Shown here piece after piece: positions 7,974 through 17,317 of a stretch of DNA of 38,396 nucleotides. Each line of letters begins with the position of its first letter. The first letter of the stretch is position 1. The stretch is taken from assembly GCA_022561775.1 (NCBI GenBank), contig JADFQO010000027.1, positions 1 to 38,396 on the forward strand, in the 5' to 3' direction. The notes under the pieces were generated by a model. It was not told where the DNA came from and did not search any database. It saw only the letters and a program-made list of their open reading frames with translations. The DNA is from Myxococcales bacterium. Its GTDB lineage: Bacteria; Myxococcota_A; UBA9160; SMWR01. A program made the position numbers and the translations under genes.

Positions 7974-10441
7974 GTGCAAACCACCGCGGCAAGGGTACCG
8001 GCGGATTCGGGCTCGGGCGGCGGGGAGCCGTGCTGCTCGCGATCGCCCTCCTGCTGGTGATCGGGTTGTTCGCAGCGAGGCTTCGAGAGGGCGCGAAGGC
8101 CCGCGCCGCCTTTCCGCTCGAGGAGGGGCGGATCACCGTTGCGGGCATCACAGCGCCAGTCGAGGTCTACCGCGATTCCCGCGGCATTCCGCACATCCAG
8201 GCTGCCAACGAAGCAGACGCCTACTTCGGATGGGGATTTGCGCACGCTCAGGATCGCTTGGCGCAGATGTTCTGGCTCCTGATGAGTGCACGGGGGCGGA
8301 CGGCGGAGATCATCGGGGTCGCGGGTCTGGAAGCGGACCGCTGGGCTCGAACGCTGGCCTGGGGAACGCTCGGAGATCGCCAGTTCGAGCGCCTCGACGA
8401 GCGTTTCAAGGGCCTGCTGGTCGCCTACGCGGCGGGAGTCAATGCGCGATTGGAACGAATTCGCGACGGCAGGGTCGCCCCTCCGATGGCGTTGGACGGT
8501 GCGGCGTTTCCGGCCGATCTATGGCAGCCGTCGGACTCGCTGGCGATCTTGAAGTTCTACAGCTGGGGCCTTGCGGATACCGTCGACGTCAGCCTGGTGC
8601 TCCGAGACATCACCGCGTATCTCGGGAGTCGGGCCGCGCGGCCGTTTTTTCCGTCGGCCGGGGAGGAATCACCGAGCCCGTTCCAGGGCGTGTTGGCGAG
8701 CGGCAAGGCGCCCAACCGATCCGCAGCCACGCCCACAGCGGGGCTCGAGCGCCTGCGGCGGGTGCTCGGCATGAACGGCCAGGCCGTGGGTAGCAGTGCG
8801 TGGGTGCTGGGCGGTGAGCATACCGAGAGTGGTTTTCCGATCCTCGCCGCGGACTCCCACCTGGAGGCCACGGCGCCGCCTCTGCTGCACATCGCGCACG
8901 TGCACGGCGCCGAATTCGATGTCGCCGGGGCGGCGGTGCCGGGGATTCCCGTTTTTTGGACCGGCCACAACCAACGTGTCGCCTGGGCTTCGACCAGTGC
9001 GCGGGTCGCGACCATCGATCTCTATAACGAGACGCTCGGGGAATCGAATCCGAATCGGTATCACGACGGGAAGAGCTGGCGGGATCTCGAAAAACGGGTG
9101 GAGGTGATCGGGATTCGCGGGCGCACGGAGGAAGCGTTGACGATTCGCTCAACCAGACATGGCCCCCTGGTGGACACCCTGATCGCCGGAGAAACGGAAC
9201 CGCTGTCGCTCGCGTGGGTCGGCGCCCGAGACGACATCAACAGCGCGTTGACCTCGATGTCGAAGGTGGCTTGGGCGCGCGATGCCACCGAATTGAAAGC
9301 GGCCCTGGCGGAGCATCACGAGCCGCCGCTCGCGGTGGCCTACGCCGACCAAAACGGCGCGGGTGGGGTACAGGTCGCCGCCTGGATTCCGGTTCGCGCG
9401 CTGCCCACCGACCTGGTGCCGCTACCGGGTCGCGCGCGCTGGTACGACTGGCAGGGAAGACGCGATTTCGAGCAGCTTCCGGCTCAGCGGATTCGATCGG
9501 GCCGCGGTTGGGTGATCGCAGCCGACAACCCGCTTGCGCGACACAGCCCGGCCGAGAAGATCGACTGGCTGTGGCGGTCGGGTGTTCGCGCCGACCGGAT
9601 TCACGCGTTGCTCAAATCGAAATCGGAGCGTGGAAAGATTGACCTGCGGGGAATGTCCGAGTTGCAGTCGGATGTGGGTTCGGAAGTCGCGAAGTCGCTG
9701 GTTGCGATGGCGCTCGAAGCAGCGGGTCCGGTCGAGCAGCTGTCTGTCGAGTCCCAGGAAATCGCGCAGTTGCTGGATGCCTGGGACGGGAGTTCGGAGC
9801 CCGAAAGTGTCGGAGCGGCCGCCTACCATGTATTCGTCGGGCGGCTCGCGAGCGAGGTATTCGATCGCGTGATTGGCGAAGCGCTGGCCGATCGCTACCG
9901 CGCGCTACCACAGGTCGATGTGTCGCACGTCGTATTCGCATTGGTGCGGTCCGCCGCCGACAACGATCCGGCGGCCACGCTCGACGCGGACAGCCTGCGG
10001 AAAGTCGCTCGAGAAAGCCTTCGCAAGACCTGGTTGCGGCTGTCGTTCGAACTCGGTGCGAACCGCGAAAAATGGCGCTGGGGCCGACTCCATCGGCTTT
10101 CGTTTCGACCCTTCGGTGACTTGCGCGCCGGATCGAGTTTGATCGGATTGTCCGAGCTTCCGTACGGCGGCAATGGCAACACCGTCAATACCGCAGAACT
10201 CCTCAGACCCGACGATTTCGCGGTGCGAGTGGCTTCGATCTTTCGGATGGTGGTGGACGCGGGCTCACTCGATCAGGCGCTGACGGCAATTGCGCCGGGC
10301 CAGTCCGAACACCCGCGTCACCCGCATTTCAGCGACAGCCTCGACGACTGGTTGGCGGGCCGTTCTGCTCTCCTCGTCACCGATCGCGTGTTGGTGAGGG
10401 AATCCGGGGCCCGGCAGCTGGTGCTCGAGCCGCTCCCGTGA
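7970..10441 (+). CDS. Penicillin acylase family Ntn-hydrolase (S45)
   Basis: An 823-residue N-terminal-nucleophile amidase of the penicillin acylase / acyl-homoserine-lactone acylase family. An N-terminal hydrophobic helix (about residues 17-36) serves as signal or anchor, so it acts in the periplasm. The alpha-chain opening VYRDSRGIPHIQA and FAHAQDRLAQMF are family hallmarks. The presumed self-cleavage point is at GSSAW, making Ser275 the nucleophile, followed by the family loop AADSHLEATAPP. Start chosen at GTG 7970, which overlaps the acpS stop (GTGA); the open frame to 7541 runs through acpS. The substrate may be beta-lactams, acyl-homoserine lactones or acyl-peptides; the sequence cannot tell. 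Confidence 0.9.
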   Translation: MSANHRGKGTGGFGLGRRGAVLLAIALLLVIGLFAARLREGAKARAAFPLEEGRITVAGITAPVEVYRDSRGIPHIQAANEADAYFGWGFAHAQDRLAQMFWLLMSARGRTAEIIGVAGLEADRWARTLAWGTLGDRQFERLDERFKGLLVAYAAGVNARLERIRDGRVAPPMALDGAAFPADLWQPSDSLAILKFYSWGLADTVDVSLVLRDITAYLGSRAARPFFPSAGEESPSPFQGVLASGKAPNRSAATPTAGLERLRRVLGMNGQAVGSSAWVLGGEHTESGFPILAADSHLEATAPPLLHIAHVHGAEFDVAGAAVPGIPVFWTGHNQRVAWASTSARVATIDLYNETLGESNPNRYHDGKSWRDLEKRVEVIGIRGRTEEALTIRSTRHGPLVDTLIAGETEPLSLAWVGARDDINSALTSMSKVAWARDATELKAALAEHHEPPLAVAYADQNGAGGVQVAAWIPVRALPTDLVPLPGRARWYDWQGRRDFEQLPAQRIRSGRGWVIAADNPLARHSPAEKIDWLWRSGVRADRIHALLKSKSERGKIDLRGMSELQSDVGSEVAKSLVAMALEAAGPVEQLSVESQEIAQLLDAWDGSSEPESVGAAAYHVFVGRLASEVFDRVIGEALADRYRALPQVDVSHVVFALVRSAADNDPAATLDADSLRKVARESLRKTWLRLSFELGANREKWRWGRLHRLSFRPFGDLRAGSSLIGLSELPYGGNGNTVNTAELLRPDDFAVRVASIFRMVVDAGSLDQALTAIAPGQSEHPRHPHFSDSLDDWLAGRSALLVTDRVLVRESGARQLVLEPLP

Positions 10442-11511
10442 GTCGAGCCATCCTGTTCGCAGAGGTTCCGTGTTTCTACGCAGCCGTCGAGCGTGCGGAT
10501 GACTCGACGCTCGCCGATCGCCCCATCATCGTCGGCGGCGACCCGCGCAAACGCGGTCTGGTCCAGGGAGCGAGTGAAGAGGCGCTGGCCGCGGGCGTAC
10601 GGTTGGATCAGCCGGTCCACGAGGCTCTCAAACTGTGTCCCGAGGCCCGTACGGCGCGAACCAACATGAAGCGGTACCGGGCGGTCTCGGGTCGACTGTT
10701 CGTTTGTCTGCGGCGAGGCTTCGATCGACTGGAGCCGTTCGGACTCGGCGCCGCGTACCTGGATGTGACGGACAGCCCGGATCCGCCCGAGGAAATCGCC
10801 AGGCGACTGCAGCGCATCGTCGCCGACGAGTTGGGCCTCGGGCTTCGGGTGGGAATCGCATCCGGGAAGTTTCTCGCGCGCCTCGCCGCGGAGGAGGCTG
10901 GCGCATCCGGTTGCAATTGCGTCGATCCCGATCGACAGACGGCGTTTCTGAGCCCGTTTCCGGTGACCCGGCTCGAGGGTGTTGGCGTCAAGACCGCGGC
11001 GACGTTGGCGGAACTCGGCGCTCAGCGAATCGGCCAACTGCTGGAAATCGGTCCGAGCCTGCTACAGGAGGCATTGGGGACCCACGGACTGCGGATACAC
11101 GCCTACGCGGCCGGTCGCGACGACCGCCCCGTCCGCGCTGCGAGCCACCCGCAGAGTTTGAGCCGGGAAGCGACCCTGGAGGAATCCCTGGATCTCGCGG
11201 TGCTGACCTCCCAGATCGAGGACCTCGCCCAGCGCCTCGAGGCCGATTTGCGCGCCCAGGGGCTCTCGGCGGGGCGGGTGGCGCTGAAAATCCGCTTCTC
11301 GGACCGTGCGACGAATTCGCGCAGCAAGACGTTGACAGCTCCGATCTCCTCTTCGACGGAGATCCAGCGGTTGGTTGCGGGTCTTTTGGCCCACATGCCA
11401 GCTGGCTCGCGCCCCGCACGCGGCGTCGGAATTCAGCTCGGGCGCCTCCAGCGATCGGAGGACAGCGACCGGCAACTCGGCCTGTTTTCCGACAAGCGGC
11501 GGCGGGCCTAA
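10438..11511 (+). CDS. DinB-like Y-family polymerase lacking catalytic carboxylates
   Basis: A 357-residue protein aligning throughout with DNA polymerase IV (DinB): palm CFYAAVE, fingers GGDPRKRG, ALKLCPEA, a helix-hairpin-helix GVGVKTAATL, and a little-finger domain. The metal-binding residues are altered. The usual VDMDCF reads AEVPCF (Glu9, then Pro11), and the usual SLDEAYLD reads GLGAAYLD, so the Asp-Glu pair is Gly104-Ala105. It should not polymerise DNA. The C-terminus still carries QLGLF (346-350), a canonical beta-clamp-binding motif. This resembles the logic of ImuB, a non-catalytic Y-family protein that recruits partners to the clamp, though sequence is closer to DinB and no imuA or dnaE2 lies nearby. 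GTG 10438 overlaps the acylase stop by 4 nt. Confidence 0.88.
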   Translation: MSRAILFAEVPCFYAAVERADDSTLADRPIIVGGDPRKRGLVQGASEEALAAGVRLDQPVHEALKLCPEARTARTNMKRYRAVSGRLFVCLRRGFDRLEPFGLGAAYLDVTDSPDPPEEIARRLQRIVADELGLGLRVGIASGKFLARLAAEEAGASGCNCVDPDRQTAFLSPFPVTRLEGVGVKTAATLAELGAQRIGQLLEIGPSLLQEALGTHGLRIHAYAAGRDDRPVRAASHPQSLSREATLEESLDLAVLTSQIEDLAQRLEADLRAQGLSAGRVALKIRFSDRATNSRSKTLTAPISSSTEIQRLVAGLLAHMPAGSRPARGVGIQLGRLQRSEDSDRQLGLFSDKRRRA

Positions 11512-11589
11512 ACCAGCACTCAAGGGACGGGCGACAACGGACGAAACGGGGCGTGTAGTTCAACGATCCCCTCGAGGTCCGTTGGTCCA

Positions 11590-11928
11590 ATGGGAATACC
11601 CGACGACGACGAACGACGTAAGTATCGAAGAATCGGAACGGATCAGGTGATCTCCTTCGCACCGGTCGACACGCGGGACTTGCTGGGAGTTAGCCGGGAC
11701 TTGTCGATCGGCGGTATCCGCTTCGAGGCGGTTGGCTGCGAGATCGAACTGGGCACGGCTCTCCGGGTGACATTCAACGTCGGCGATCAAACGGTGGTCG
11801 CGGTAGGGCGCGTGGCCTGGGCGACAGAGATCGACCCAATGACCCTCGATGTCGGCCTGGAATTCATCGAAATCGATCCTCAGGCGGTCGAGATGCTCGA
11901 CGAAGTGACGGCGGCCGAAGCCGGCTAA
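11590..11928 (+). CDS. PilZ domain protein (c-di-GMP receptor)
   Basis: A 112-residue, single-domain PilZ protein. The two c-di-GMP-binding motifs are present: RRKYRR (RxxxR, about residues 9-14) and DLSIGGIRF (D-x-S-x2-G) about 25 residues later, followed by the beta-barrel strands. It is likely a cytosolic c-di-GMP effector; the partner is unknown. The ribosome site is weak. It stands between the polymerase operon and the GT81 gene. The window also encodes a GGDEF protein, but that domain looks degenerate, so the nucleotide source is probably elsewhere. Confidence 0.88.
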   Translation: MGIPDDDERRKYRRIGTDQVISFAPVDTRDLLGVSRDLSIGGIRFEAVGCEIELGTALRVTFNVGDQTVVAVGRVAWATEIDPMTLDVGLEFIEIDPQAVEMLDEVTAAEAG

Positions 11929-12077
11929 CCGGTTCACATTCGAGCGTTTGCTCTCGCGCCCAAGCGGGAGTGAAATCAGCTACATCGTTCTGGGATCGAT
12001 TCGGCGATGGGGCACCGGGCCCGCCGCCGGTCGGTCCGCTTGACACGACCGCAAAGCGGGTGCGAGTGTCCCCGCCC

Positions 12078-13310
12078 ATGGCCGATTTTCATCAGAGTGG
12101 TTCGATCACCACACTTCACCGACTCGGGGCACCGAATGTCGAGCGGCTCGAACGCGAGCTGCTCCAACATTCCCGCGTGCAACCGGTCGCGCTGGTGCTG
12201 CCGTGCCTGTTCTCGGAGCTTCGCGGGCCGGCCCTCAAGGGGATCGTCGAGGCACTGCGCGGAGTCCGCTATTTGAGGGAAATCGTCGTGAGCATCTCGG
12301 GTGCCGCGACGCGGGCCGACTACGAAGAGATGCGGTCGTTCTTCGATGGCGTCACGACACTGGCTGGCGAGCCGCCGGTTCTCTTGTGGAACAGTGGCGA
12401 GCGCGTCCAGGCATTGCTCGAAACCCTGCGCGAGGAAGGACTCGAGCCCGGGAGCGACGGCAAGGGCAGGAGCACCTGGCTCGCCTGTGGCTATGTGTTG
12501 GCGGCGAATCGATCCCGGGCCATCGCCATCCACGATTGCGATATCCTCGACTATCGCCGCGAGCTGCTGGCCCGTCTCTGCTACCCCACCGTGAATCCCA
12601 ATCTTCACTACGAATTTTCCAAGGGCTATTACGGTCGGGTCACCGATCGCCTCAACGGACGCGTGACCCGCCTCTTCGTCGGACCGCTGCTCCGATCCTT
12701 GCGGGCGGTACTCGGCACTCATCCGCTACTCGAATATCTCGAGTCGTTCCGCTTTCCTCTCGCCGGAGAATGCTCGATGACGACCGAGCTTGCGCGCATC
12801 AACCGCATACCGAGCGATTGGGGACTCGAGGTGGGAATGCTCACGGAGGTGTATCGCAACTGTTCGCTCAAGCGGATCTGTCAGGTGGAGATCGTGGAGA
12901 ACTACGATCACAAGCACCGCGAGTTGTCGCAATACGATTCTAGCCGCGGCCTTCACCGAATGGTGTATGACATCGCGTCGTCTTTGATCCGAAACCTCGC
13001 CTCCTACGGAGTGGAATTCGATGCCGGTTTTCTCAATACGTTGACCGCCGCCTACACCCGAACGGCACAGGACGCGATCGCTTCCTACAGCCACGATGCG
13101 GCCCTCAATGGCCTCGTCTTCGATCGCCATGAGGAAGAGGTGGCGGTTGAGACCTTTTCACGTGCATTGATGGCGGCGGGTTTGGGATTCGTTCGTGATC
13201 CGATGGGGCTTCCCCAGATTCCGAACTGGAACCGGGTGACCTCCGCGCTGCCGAATTTCCTCGAGGAGCTTCACGAGGCGGTCGATGCCGACGCCCTCGA
13301 GTCTCGGTAG
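12078..13310 (+). CDS. GT81-like glucosyl-3-phosphoglycerate synthase family glycosyltransferase
   Basis: A 410-residue GT-A glycosyltransferase. Evidence is GKGRSTWLACGY (about 128-139), the metal-binding IHDCD (Asp153, Asp155), NGRVTRLFVGPLL and the PLAGE motif followed by WGLEVGML, which together resemble glucosyl-3-phosphoglycerate synthases (GpgS) and mannosyl-phosphoglycerate synthases. GpgS joins glucose to 3-phosphoglycerate, the first step to the compatible solute glucosylglycerate or to methylglucose polysaccharides. I prefer ATG 12078 (MADFHQSGSITTLH); an in-frame GTG at 11970 would add 36 low-complexity residues. The expected phosphatase GpgP is not adjacent. Family good, exact donor and acceptor uncertain. 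Confidence 0.78.
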   Translation: MADFHQSGSITTLHRLGAPNVERLERELLQHSRVQPVALVLPCLFSELRGPALKGIVEALRGVRYLREIVVSISGAATRADYEEMRSFFDGVTTLAGEPPVLLWNSGERVQALLETLREEGLEPGSDGKGRSTWLACGYVLAANRSRAIAIHDCDILDYRRELLARLCYPTVNPNLHYEFSKGYYGRVTDRLNGRVTRLFVGPLLRSLRAVLGTHPLLEYLESFRFPLAGECSMTTELARINRIPSDWGLEVGMLTEVYRNCSLKRICQVEIVENYDHKHRELSQYDSSRGLHRMVYDIASSLIRNLASYGVEFDAGFLNTLTAAYTRTAQDAIASYSHDAALNGLVFDRHEEEVAVETFSRALMAAGLGFVRDPMGLPQIPNWNRVTSALPNFLEELHEAVDADALESR

Positions 13311-13374
13311 CTGGCGAGCTGCGCGTCGGCCGAGGGGTGACGGCGCGAAATTCGGTCGGGAACCCGCACTGGGC

Positions 13375-15753
13375 TCAGAGCGGATCTTCGAGCGCCTGTT
13401 CGAGAACCGCTTCGATGGTGTCCACCAGGCGCAGTTCGAGCTGAGCGCGCACCTCCTCGGGGACGTCGACCAGATCCTTCTCGTTCCTCCGCGGGAGAAT
13501 CACGGTTTCGATGCCCGCTCGGGACGCGGCGAGGATCTTGTCCTTGATCCCGCCGACCGCCAGCACGCGCCCACGCAGCGAAATTTCACCCGTCATGGCG
13601 ATCTTTCCGCTCGCCTTGCGTCCGGTTAGGGCCGAGACGAGCGCGGTCACCAGCGTAATTCCCGCCGACGGTCCGTCTTTGGGGACGGCTCCGGCGGGCA
13701 CGTGGAGGTGGATCTCGCAGCCATTGAATATTTCGGGGTCGACGCCGATCTTCTCGGCATTGGAGCGCACCCATGAGAGAGCCGCTTCCGCCGATTCGCG
13801 CATCACCTCTCCCAGCTGGCCGGTCAGACGCAGCCGCACACCCTCGCCCGCGCGGGACAGCGCCGCTTCGATGAAGAGGATGTCCCCGCCGTGGCTCGTA
13901 TGGGCGAGGCCGACCACGACTCCCGGCATCACCGTCCGCTCCGCGGCCTCCGGCAGGTGGGGTGGCGCTCCGAGCGCATCCGCGACGAAATCAGCGCTGA
14001 TTTCGATCACAGGCGCCTCTTTCTGACCAGCGACGCGACGCGCTGCCTTGCGCATCAGTGTGGCGATGTGTCGGTCGAGATTTCGGACACCGGCCTCGCG
14101 GGTGTATTCCCGGACCACCTTGTCCAGCGCATCGTCGCCTACGCGGATCTGATCCGGCGGCAGTCCGTGCGCCTCGATCTGCTTCGGGACCAGGTGGCGG
14201 CGCGCGATCACGAGCTTGTCCCGCTCGGTGTAGCCCGGCAGTTCGATGACTTCCATTCGATCCAACAGCGTGGGCGGAATCGTCGACAGGGTGTTCGCGG
14301 TGGCGATGAAGAGCACGCGCGACAGATCGAAGGGGACTTCGATGTAGTGGTCGCTGAAGGCATGGTTCTGCTCGGGGTCGAGGACTTCGAGCAGTGCAGA
14401 AGAGGGATCGCCGCGAAAATCGCCGCCGATCTTGTCGATCTCGTCAAGCAGAAAAATCGGATTGCGGGTGCCGGCGCGCCTCAGGCTCTGGATGATTCGG
14501 CCCGGCATGGCGCCCACATAGGTGCGCCGATGGCCGCGAATTTCAGCTTCGTCGCGCACACCGCCGAGTGACGCCCGAGCGAAAGTTCGACCCATTGCGC
14601 GCGCAATCGAGCGACCCAGGGAGGTCTTGCCCACACCCGGTGGGCCGACGAAGCACAGGATCGGGCTCTTTGCATCGGGTGCCAACTTGCGAACAGCCAG
14701 GAATTCGAGGATGCGGTCCTTGACCTTTTCGAGGTCGTGGTGATCGGCGTCGAGGATTTCGCGCGCGGCCGACAAGTCGAGTTTGTCCTCCGACTTCTCG
14801 GACCAGGGAAGATCCGCCATCCATTCGATGTAGGTTCGGATCAAGTGCCGATCGGGTGCAAGCTGGGGGAGGGCGGCCAATCGTTTGAGCTCCCGCTCCG
14901 CCTGTTCGCGTGCGGCCTCGGGCAGATTGGCCTCTTCGATTCTCTCGCGGAGTTCCTCCGCTTCTCGGATGCTCGGATCGGCTTCTCCGAGTTCCTTTTC
15001 GAGTTCTCGCATGCGGCGGCGTAGCAACCGCTCTCTTCTACCCGGCTCCATGTCGTCCGAGTCGGACGTCCGGTTCAACACACGCTGGGTCTCCGCGATG
15101 GTGACTTCGCGCTCGAGATGGGCCGCGACTCGCTCGAGCCGCAGTGTCGGATTGACCTCTGCGAGTAGCAGGGCCTTCTCTTCTGGAGGTAGGGGGAGCG
15201 TGGAGGCGACCGCGTCGGCGAGCAGCCCAGCCCCGGGAATTCCCGAAACAAAGGTCTTCCACTCGTCGGGATAATCGTCGTGTAGATCGATGACGCGATG
15301 CGCGAGTGCGACCACCTTCTTCCACTCCGCATCGGTAGCGTCCGGATCCAGATCGATATCCTCGAGCACGTCGGTCCGCATCCGCAGCGCCGGTGATTCC
15401 GCGATCGGCGGGCCGAGGCGAGTGCGGGCAACGCCAACGACGATGGCCTGTTTACCGTGGCCGCGCGCATCGATGATTCGAACCACGCGCACCATGCATC
15501 CAACCGGATAGAGTTGGTCGAATCCGGGATCTTCGGTGGCGGGGTCGCGCTGGCTGGCCACGATCAGGAAATTGCTCTGGGCCGCCTCCTCGAGTGCGGC
15601 GAGTGACTTCTCGCGCCCGACCGCCAGCGGAACCGTAACCCCGGGAAACACCACCACGTCTCGAACCGGCAATACCGGCAGGATCGCCGGGATCTCCACC
15701 GACTCCTGGCCCGTTGCGAGGTGGGTCGGGGTCTCTTTGTCGCTTTTGGCCAC
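13375..15753 (-). CDS. lon: ATP-dependent protease La (Lon)
   Basis: A 792-residue cytosolic AAA+ serine protease that degrades misfolded and regulatory proteins. The N-terminal substrate domain starts ILPVLPVRDVVVFPG; the coiled-coil region has many Glu/Arg (about 240-300); the ATPase has Walker A GPPGVGKTS and Walker B IFLLDEID; the protease domain has KDGPSAG with Ser696 and Lys739 in GGIKDK, exactly 43 residues apart as in E. coli Lon. GTG 15753 follows AGGAG with 5-nt spacing; the open frame to 15897 is an unsupported extension. A candidate promoter is listed at 15782-15809. It converges on the GT81 gene. Confidence 0.97.
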   Translation of the reverse strand: MAKSDKETPTHLATGQESVEIPAILPVLPVRDVVVFPGVTVPLAVGREKSLAALEEAAQSNFLIVASQRDPATEDPGFDQLYPVGCMVRVVRIIDARGHGKQAIVVGVARTRLGPPIAESPALRMRTDVLEDIDLDPDATDAEWKKVVALAHRVIDLHDDYPDEWKTFVSGIPGAGLLADAVASTLPLPPEEKALLLAEVNPTLRLERVAAHLEREVTIAETQRVLNRTSDSDDMEPGRRERLLRRRMRELEKELGEADPSIREAEELRERIEEANLPEAAREQAERELKRLAALPQLAPDRHLIRTYIEWMADLPWSEKSEDKLDLSAAREILDADHHDLEKVKDRILEFLAVRKLAPDAKSPILCFVGPPGVGKTSLGRSIARAMGRTFARASLGGVRDEAEIRGHRRTYVGAMPGRIIQSLRRAGTRNPIFLLDEIDKIGGDFRGDPSSALLEVLDPEQNHAFSDHYIEVPFDLSRVLFIATANTLSTIPPTLLDRMEVIELPGYTERDKLVIARRHLVPKQIEAHGLPPDQIRVGDDALDKVVREYTREAGVRNLDRHIATLMRKAARRVAGQKEAPVIEISADFVADALGAPPHLPEAAERTVMPGVVVGLAHTSHGGDILFIEAALSRAGEGVRLRLTGQLGEVMRESAEAALSWVRSNAEKIGVDPEIFNGCEIHLHVPAGAVPKDGPSAGITLVTALVSALTGRKASGKIAMTGEISLRGRVLAVGGIKDKILAASRAGIETVILPRRNEKDLVDVPEEVRAQLELRLVDTIEAVLEQALEDPL

Positions 15754-15781
15754 GCGGCTCCTAGTGGCTGGGGGTTCTGCA

Positions 15782-15809
15782 AGGCTAAGCGCGGTTGGAG
15801 CCGGGTCAA
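15782..15809 (-). promoter_or_regulatory. Candidate promoter of lon
   Basis: Minus-strand TTGACC (15809-15804), a 16-nt spacer and TAGCCT (15787-15782) lie about 30 nt before the lon GTG. The -35 sits within GGGACTTGACCCGGC, which recurs as GGGACTTGATCCGGC upstream of the helicase gene. Confidence 0.4.
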
Positions 15810-15875
15810 GTCCCGACAGGCCGGCTGCTACTAGTGCGGGGGAGAGGACCACTGCACCCGAGGGCCTGCCTGAAA

Positions 15876-17027
15876 CTACTGCAAGCTCCCGATCCATTCA
15901 GAGATCATGGTAAGTGCTTCTACCGAGAAGGTCTCTTCTAACTCGCCTTGCTCGTGAATCTGGCCAGTCTTCGACAATTGCAATACATGATTATGGGCGG
16001 GCAGCGTGCGGACGACGAATTCCTTGTTGCCAGCTCGTCTCAGGGCTTTCTCGATTGCGGGGAGATGGCGGTCCGGCCGAAGTATGATGTCAAGACCGCC
16101 GGTGATCGCAAGGGTGGGAACTCGGACACGGGTCAGATATTTGTCAGGATCAAACGATACCTGAGAGCGGTACCAGGGGGTTGTAAATAGTTCGGCTACT
16201 TCCTGCGGATCGTCTGGCAGGAATGCGGAAAGCGGATTCGGGACATCCCCTCTTTCAATGAGAATATTCGTGATTTTCTCTACAGCATCTGCCTCGGTTC
16301 CTTCCTCACGAAGAACGCGAATGATTTTACGATGACTCTCCTTGGAGATCTGAACTTGCTCCTCCGGAATGCCGTAGGCACGACCCAGATCATCTGCCTG
16401 TTGCATTGCGCTTTCAAGGAACGGGAGACCGGGGCTCCCGAGTAGCACCAGGAATCCAACCGACGGCTTCCTGCTGGCTACGATCGAAGCGACTGCGCCG
16501 CCCTGGCTTAATCCAATGAGGCCGATTCTGCGACTATCAATTCCATCGATCGCTTTCACGTGCTCGATCGCTTGCGCGGCGTCATCCGCAAAGTCCGACA
16601 GTGTTGATTGAAAATAATCCCCTGTCGACTCTCCGACGCTACGGTCGTCCATTCTGAGTGCGGCAATTCCACGATGTGAAAGATGTTCCGCGAGATCCTT
16701 GAAGAATTTGAGGGGTCCTAATGTACCATCTCGATCAGTCGGCAGGCTCGGGTTGAGGATGATGGCGGTCGGCCAAGGGCCGGAACCGATCGGGATTGTA
16801 AGGGTGCCAACTCTTCTGACGTTGTCCGTTTCGTTGTGAAGCTCGATCCTCCTCTCTTCGAAAGAATAGATTTCGGATTTTGCAGGTGATTCTCCGTTAG
16901 GTTCCGGTGAGGTGATTTCATCTCGGCATCCGGCTGTAACAACAACCGCCACCGCTGTGCTGAGCGCCGCTAAGGTCTGCCTATAACCGGTATGTCTCAT
17001 GTCCTGTCGCCAACGCCGGACGTTCAT
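15876..17027 (-). CDS. Alpha/beta-hydrolase lipoprotein (dienelactone hydrolase/esterase-like)
   Basis: A 383-residue exported hydrolase. A signal peptide ends in the lipobox TAGC (Cys34), so it should be a lipoprotein. The fold is shown by the strand WPTAIILNP, the MDDRSVGES oxyanion region, the nucleophile elbow GLSQGG (Ser174), an acid-loop Asp in TGGLDIILRPDRH, and a C-terminal catalytic His in LPAHNHVLQ. Length and order match esterase/acyl-peptidase-like members with an N-terminal cap strand; substrate unknown. ATG 17027 is taken as start, but ATG 17000 (MRHTGYRQ) gives a more typical signal peptide. The gene is visibly less GC-rich than neighbouring lon and lies between it and tRNA-Leu(CAG), which suggests acquisition. 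Confidence 0.85.
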   Translation of the reverse strand: MNVRRWRQDMRHTGYRQTLAALSTAVAVVVTAGCRDEITSPEPNGESPAKSEIYSFEERRIELHNETDNVRRVGTLTIPIGSGPWPTAIILNPSLPTDRDGTLGPLKFFKDLAEHLSHRGIAALRMDDRSVGESTGDYFQSTLSDFADDAAQAIEHVKAIDGIDSRRIGLIGLSQGGAVASIVASRKPSVGFLVLLGSPGLPFLESAMQQADDLGRAYGIPEEQVQISKESHRKIIRVLREEGTEADAVEKITNILIERGDVPNPLSAFLPDDPQEVAELFTTPWYRSQVSFDPDKYLTRVRVPTLAITGGLDIILRPDRHLPAIEKALRRAGNKEFVVRTLPAHNHVLQLSKTGQIHEQGELEETFSVEALTMISEWIGSLQ

Positions 17028-17230
17028 GGCTGTCGTCTAACTAGCTATTGGGTTGTCAAGTTATCAAACGCTGGCACGCTGCGAGACGCGAAGAGGGTTT
17101 TCCTACAACTGCCAACGCGGGAAAGAGAACCACCGACCGCAAGGGCCTAGTATGATCGTTCTCCGCGCACAAGCCTCTCCCACGAGGTCCTGGAGCTGGT
17201 TTGCGGCGAGGTGTTTCATGCGTAGCTACT

Positions 17231-17317
17231 TGGTGCCCGGGACTGGAATCGAACCAGCACGAGGTTGCCCCCACTAGGTCCTGAACCTAGCGCGTCTACC
17301 AATTCCGCCACCCGGGC
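17231..17317 (-). tRNA. tRNA-Leu (anticodon CAG)
   Basis: The minus strand gives an 87-nt class II tRNA: acceptor stem GCCCGGG/CCCGGGC, D arm GGAATTGGTAGACGC, anticodon stem-loop CTAGG-TTCAGGA-CCTAG (anticodon CAG), a long variable arm, T arm GGTTCGATTCC, and an encoded CCA. Its D and variable arms closely match those of tRNA-Leu(GAG) at 3897-3983. The 3' end faces the lower-GC hydrolase gene. Confidence 0.97.

Noticed and set aside
10318..11037. 239-codon minus-strand frame over the acylase end and polymerase start
   Set aside because: Antisense to two well-supported genes; no recognisable domain.
17054..17059. Perfect TTGACA (minus) upstream of the lipoprotein hydrolase
   Set aside because: No acceptable -10 at 16-18 nt spacing, and the start codon would be too close; not listed as a promoter.
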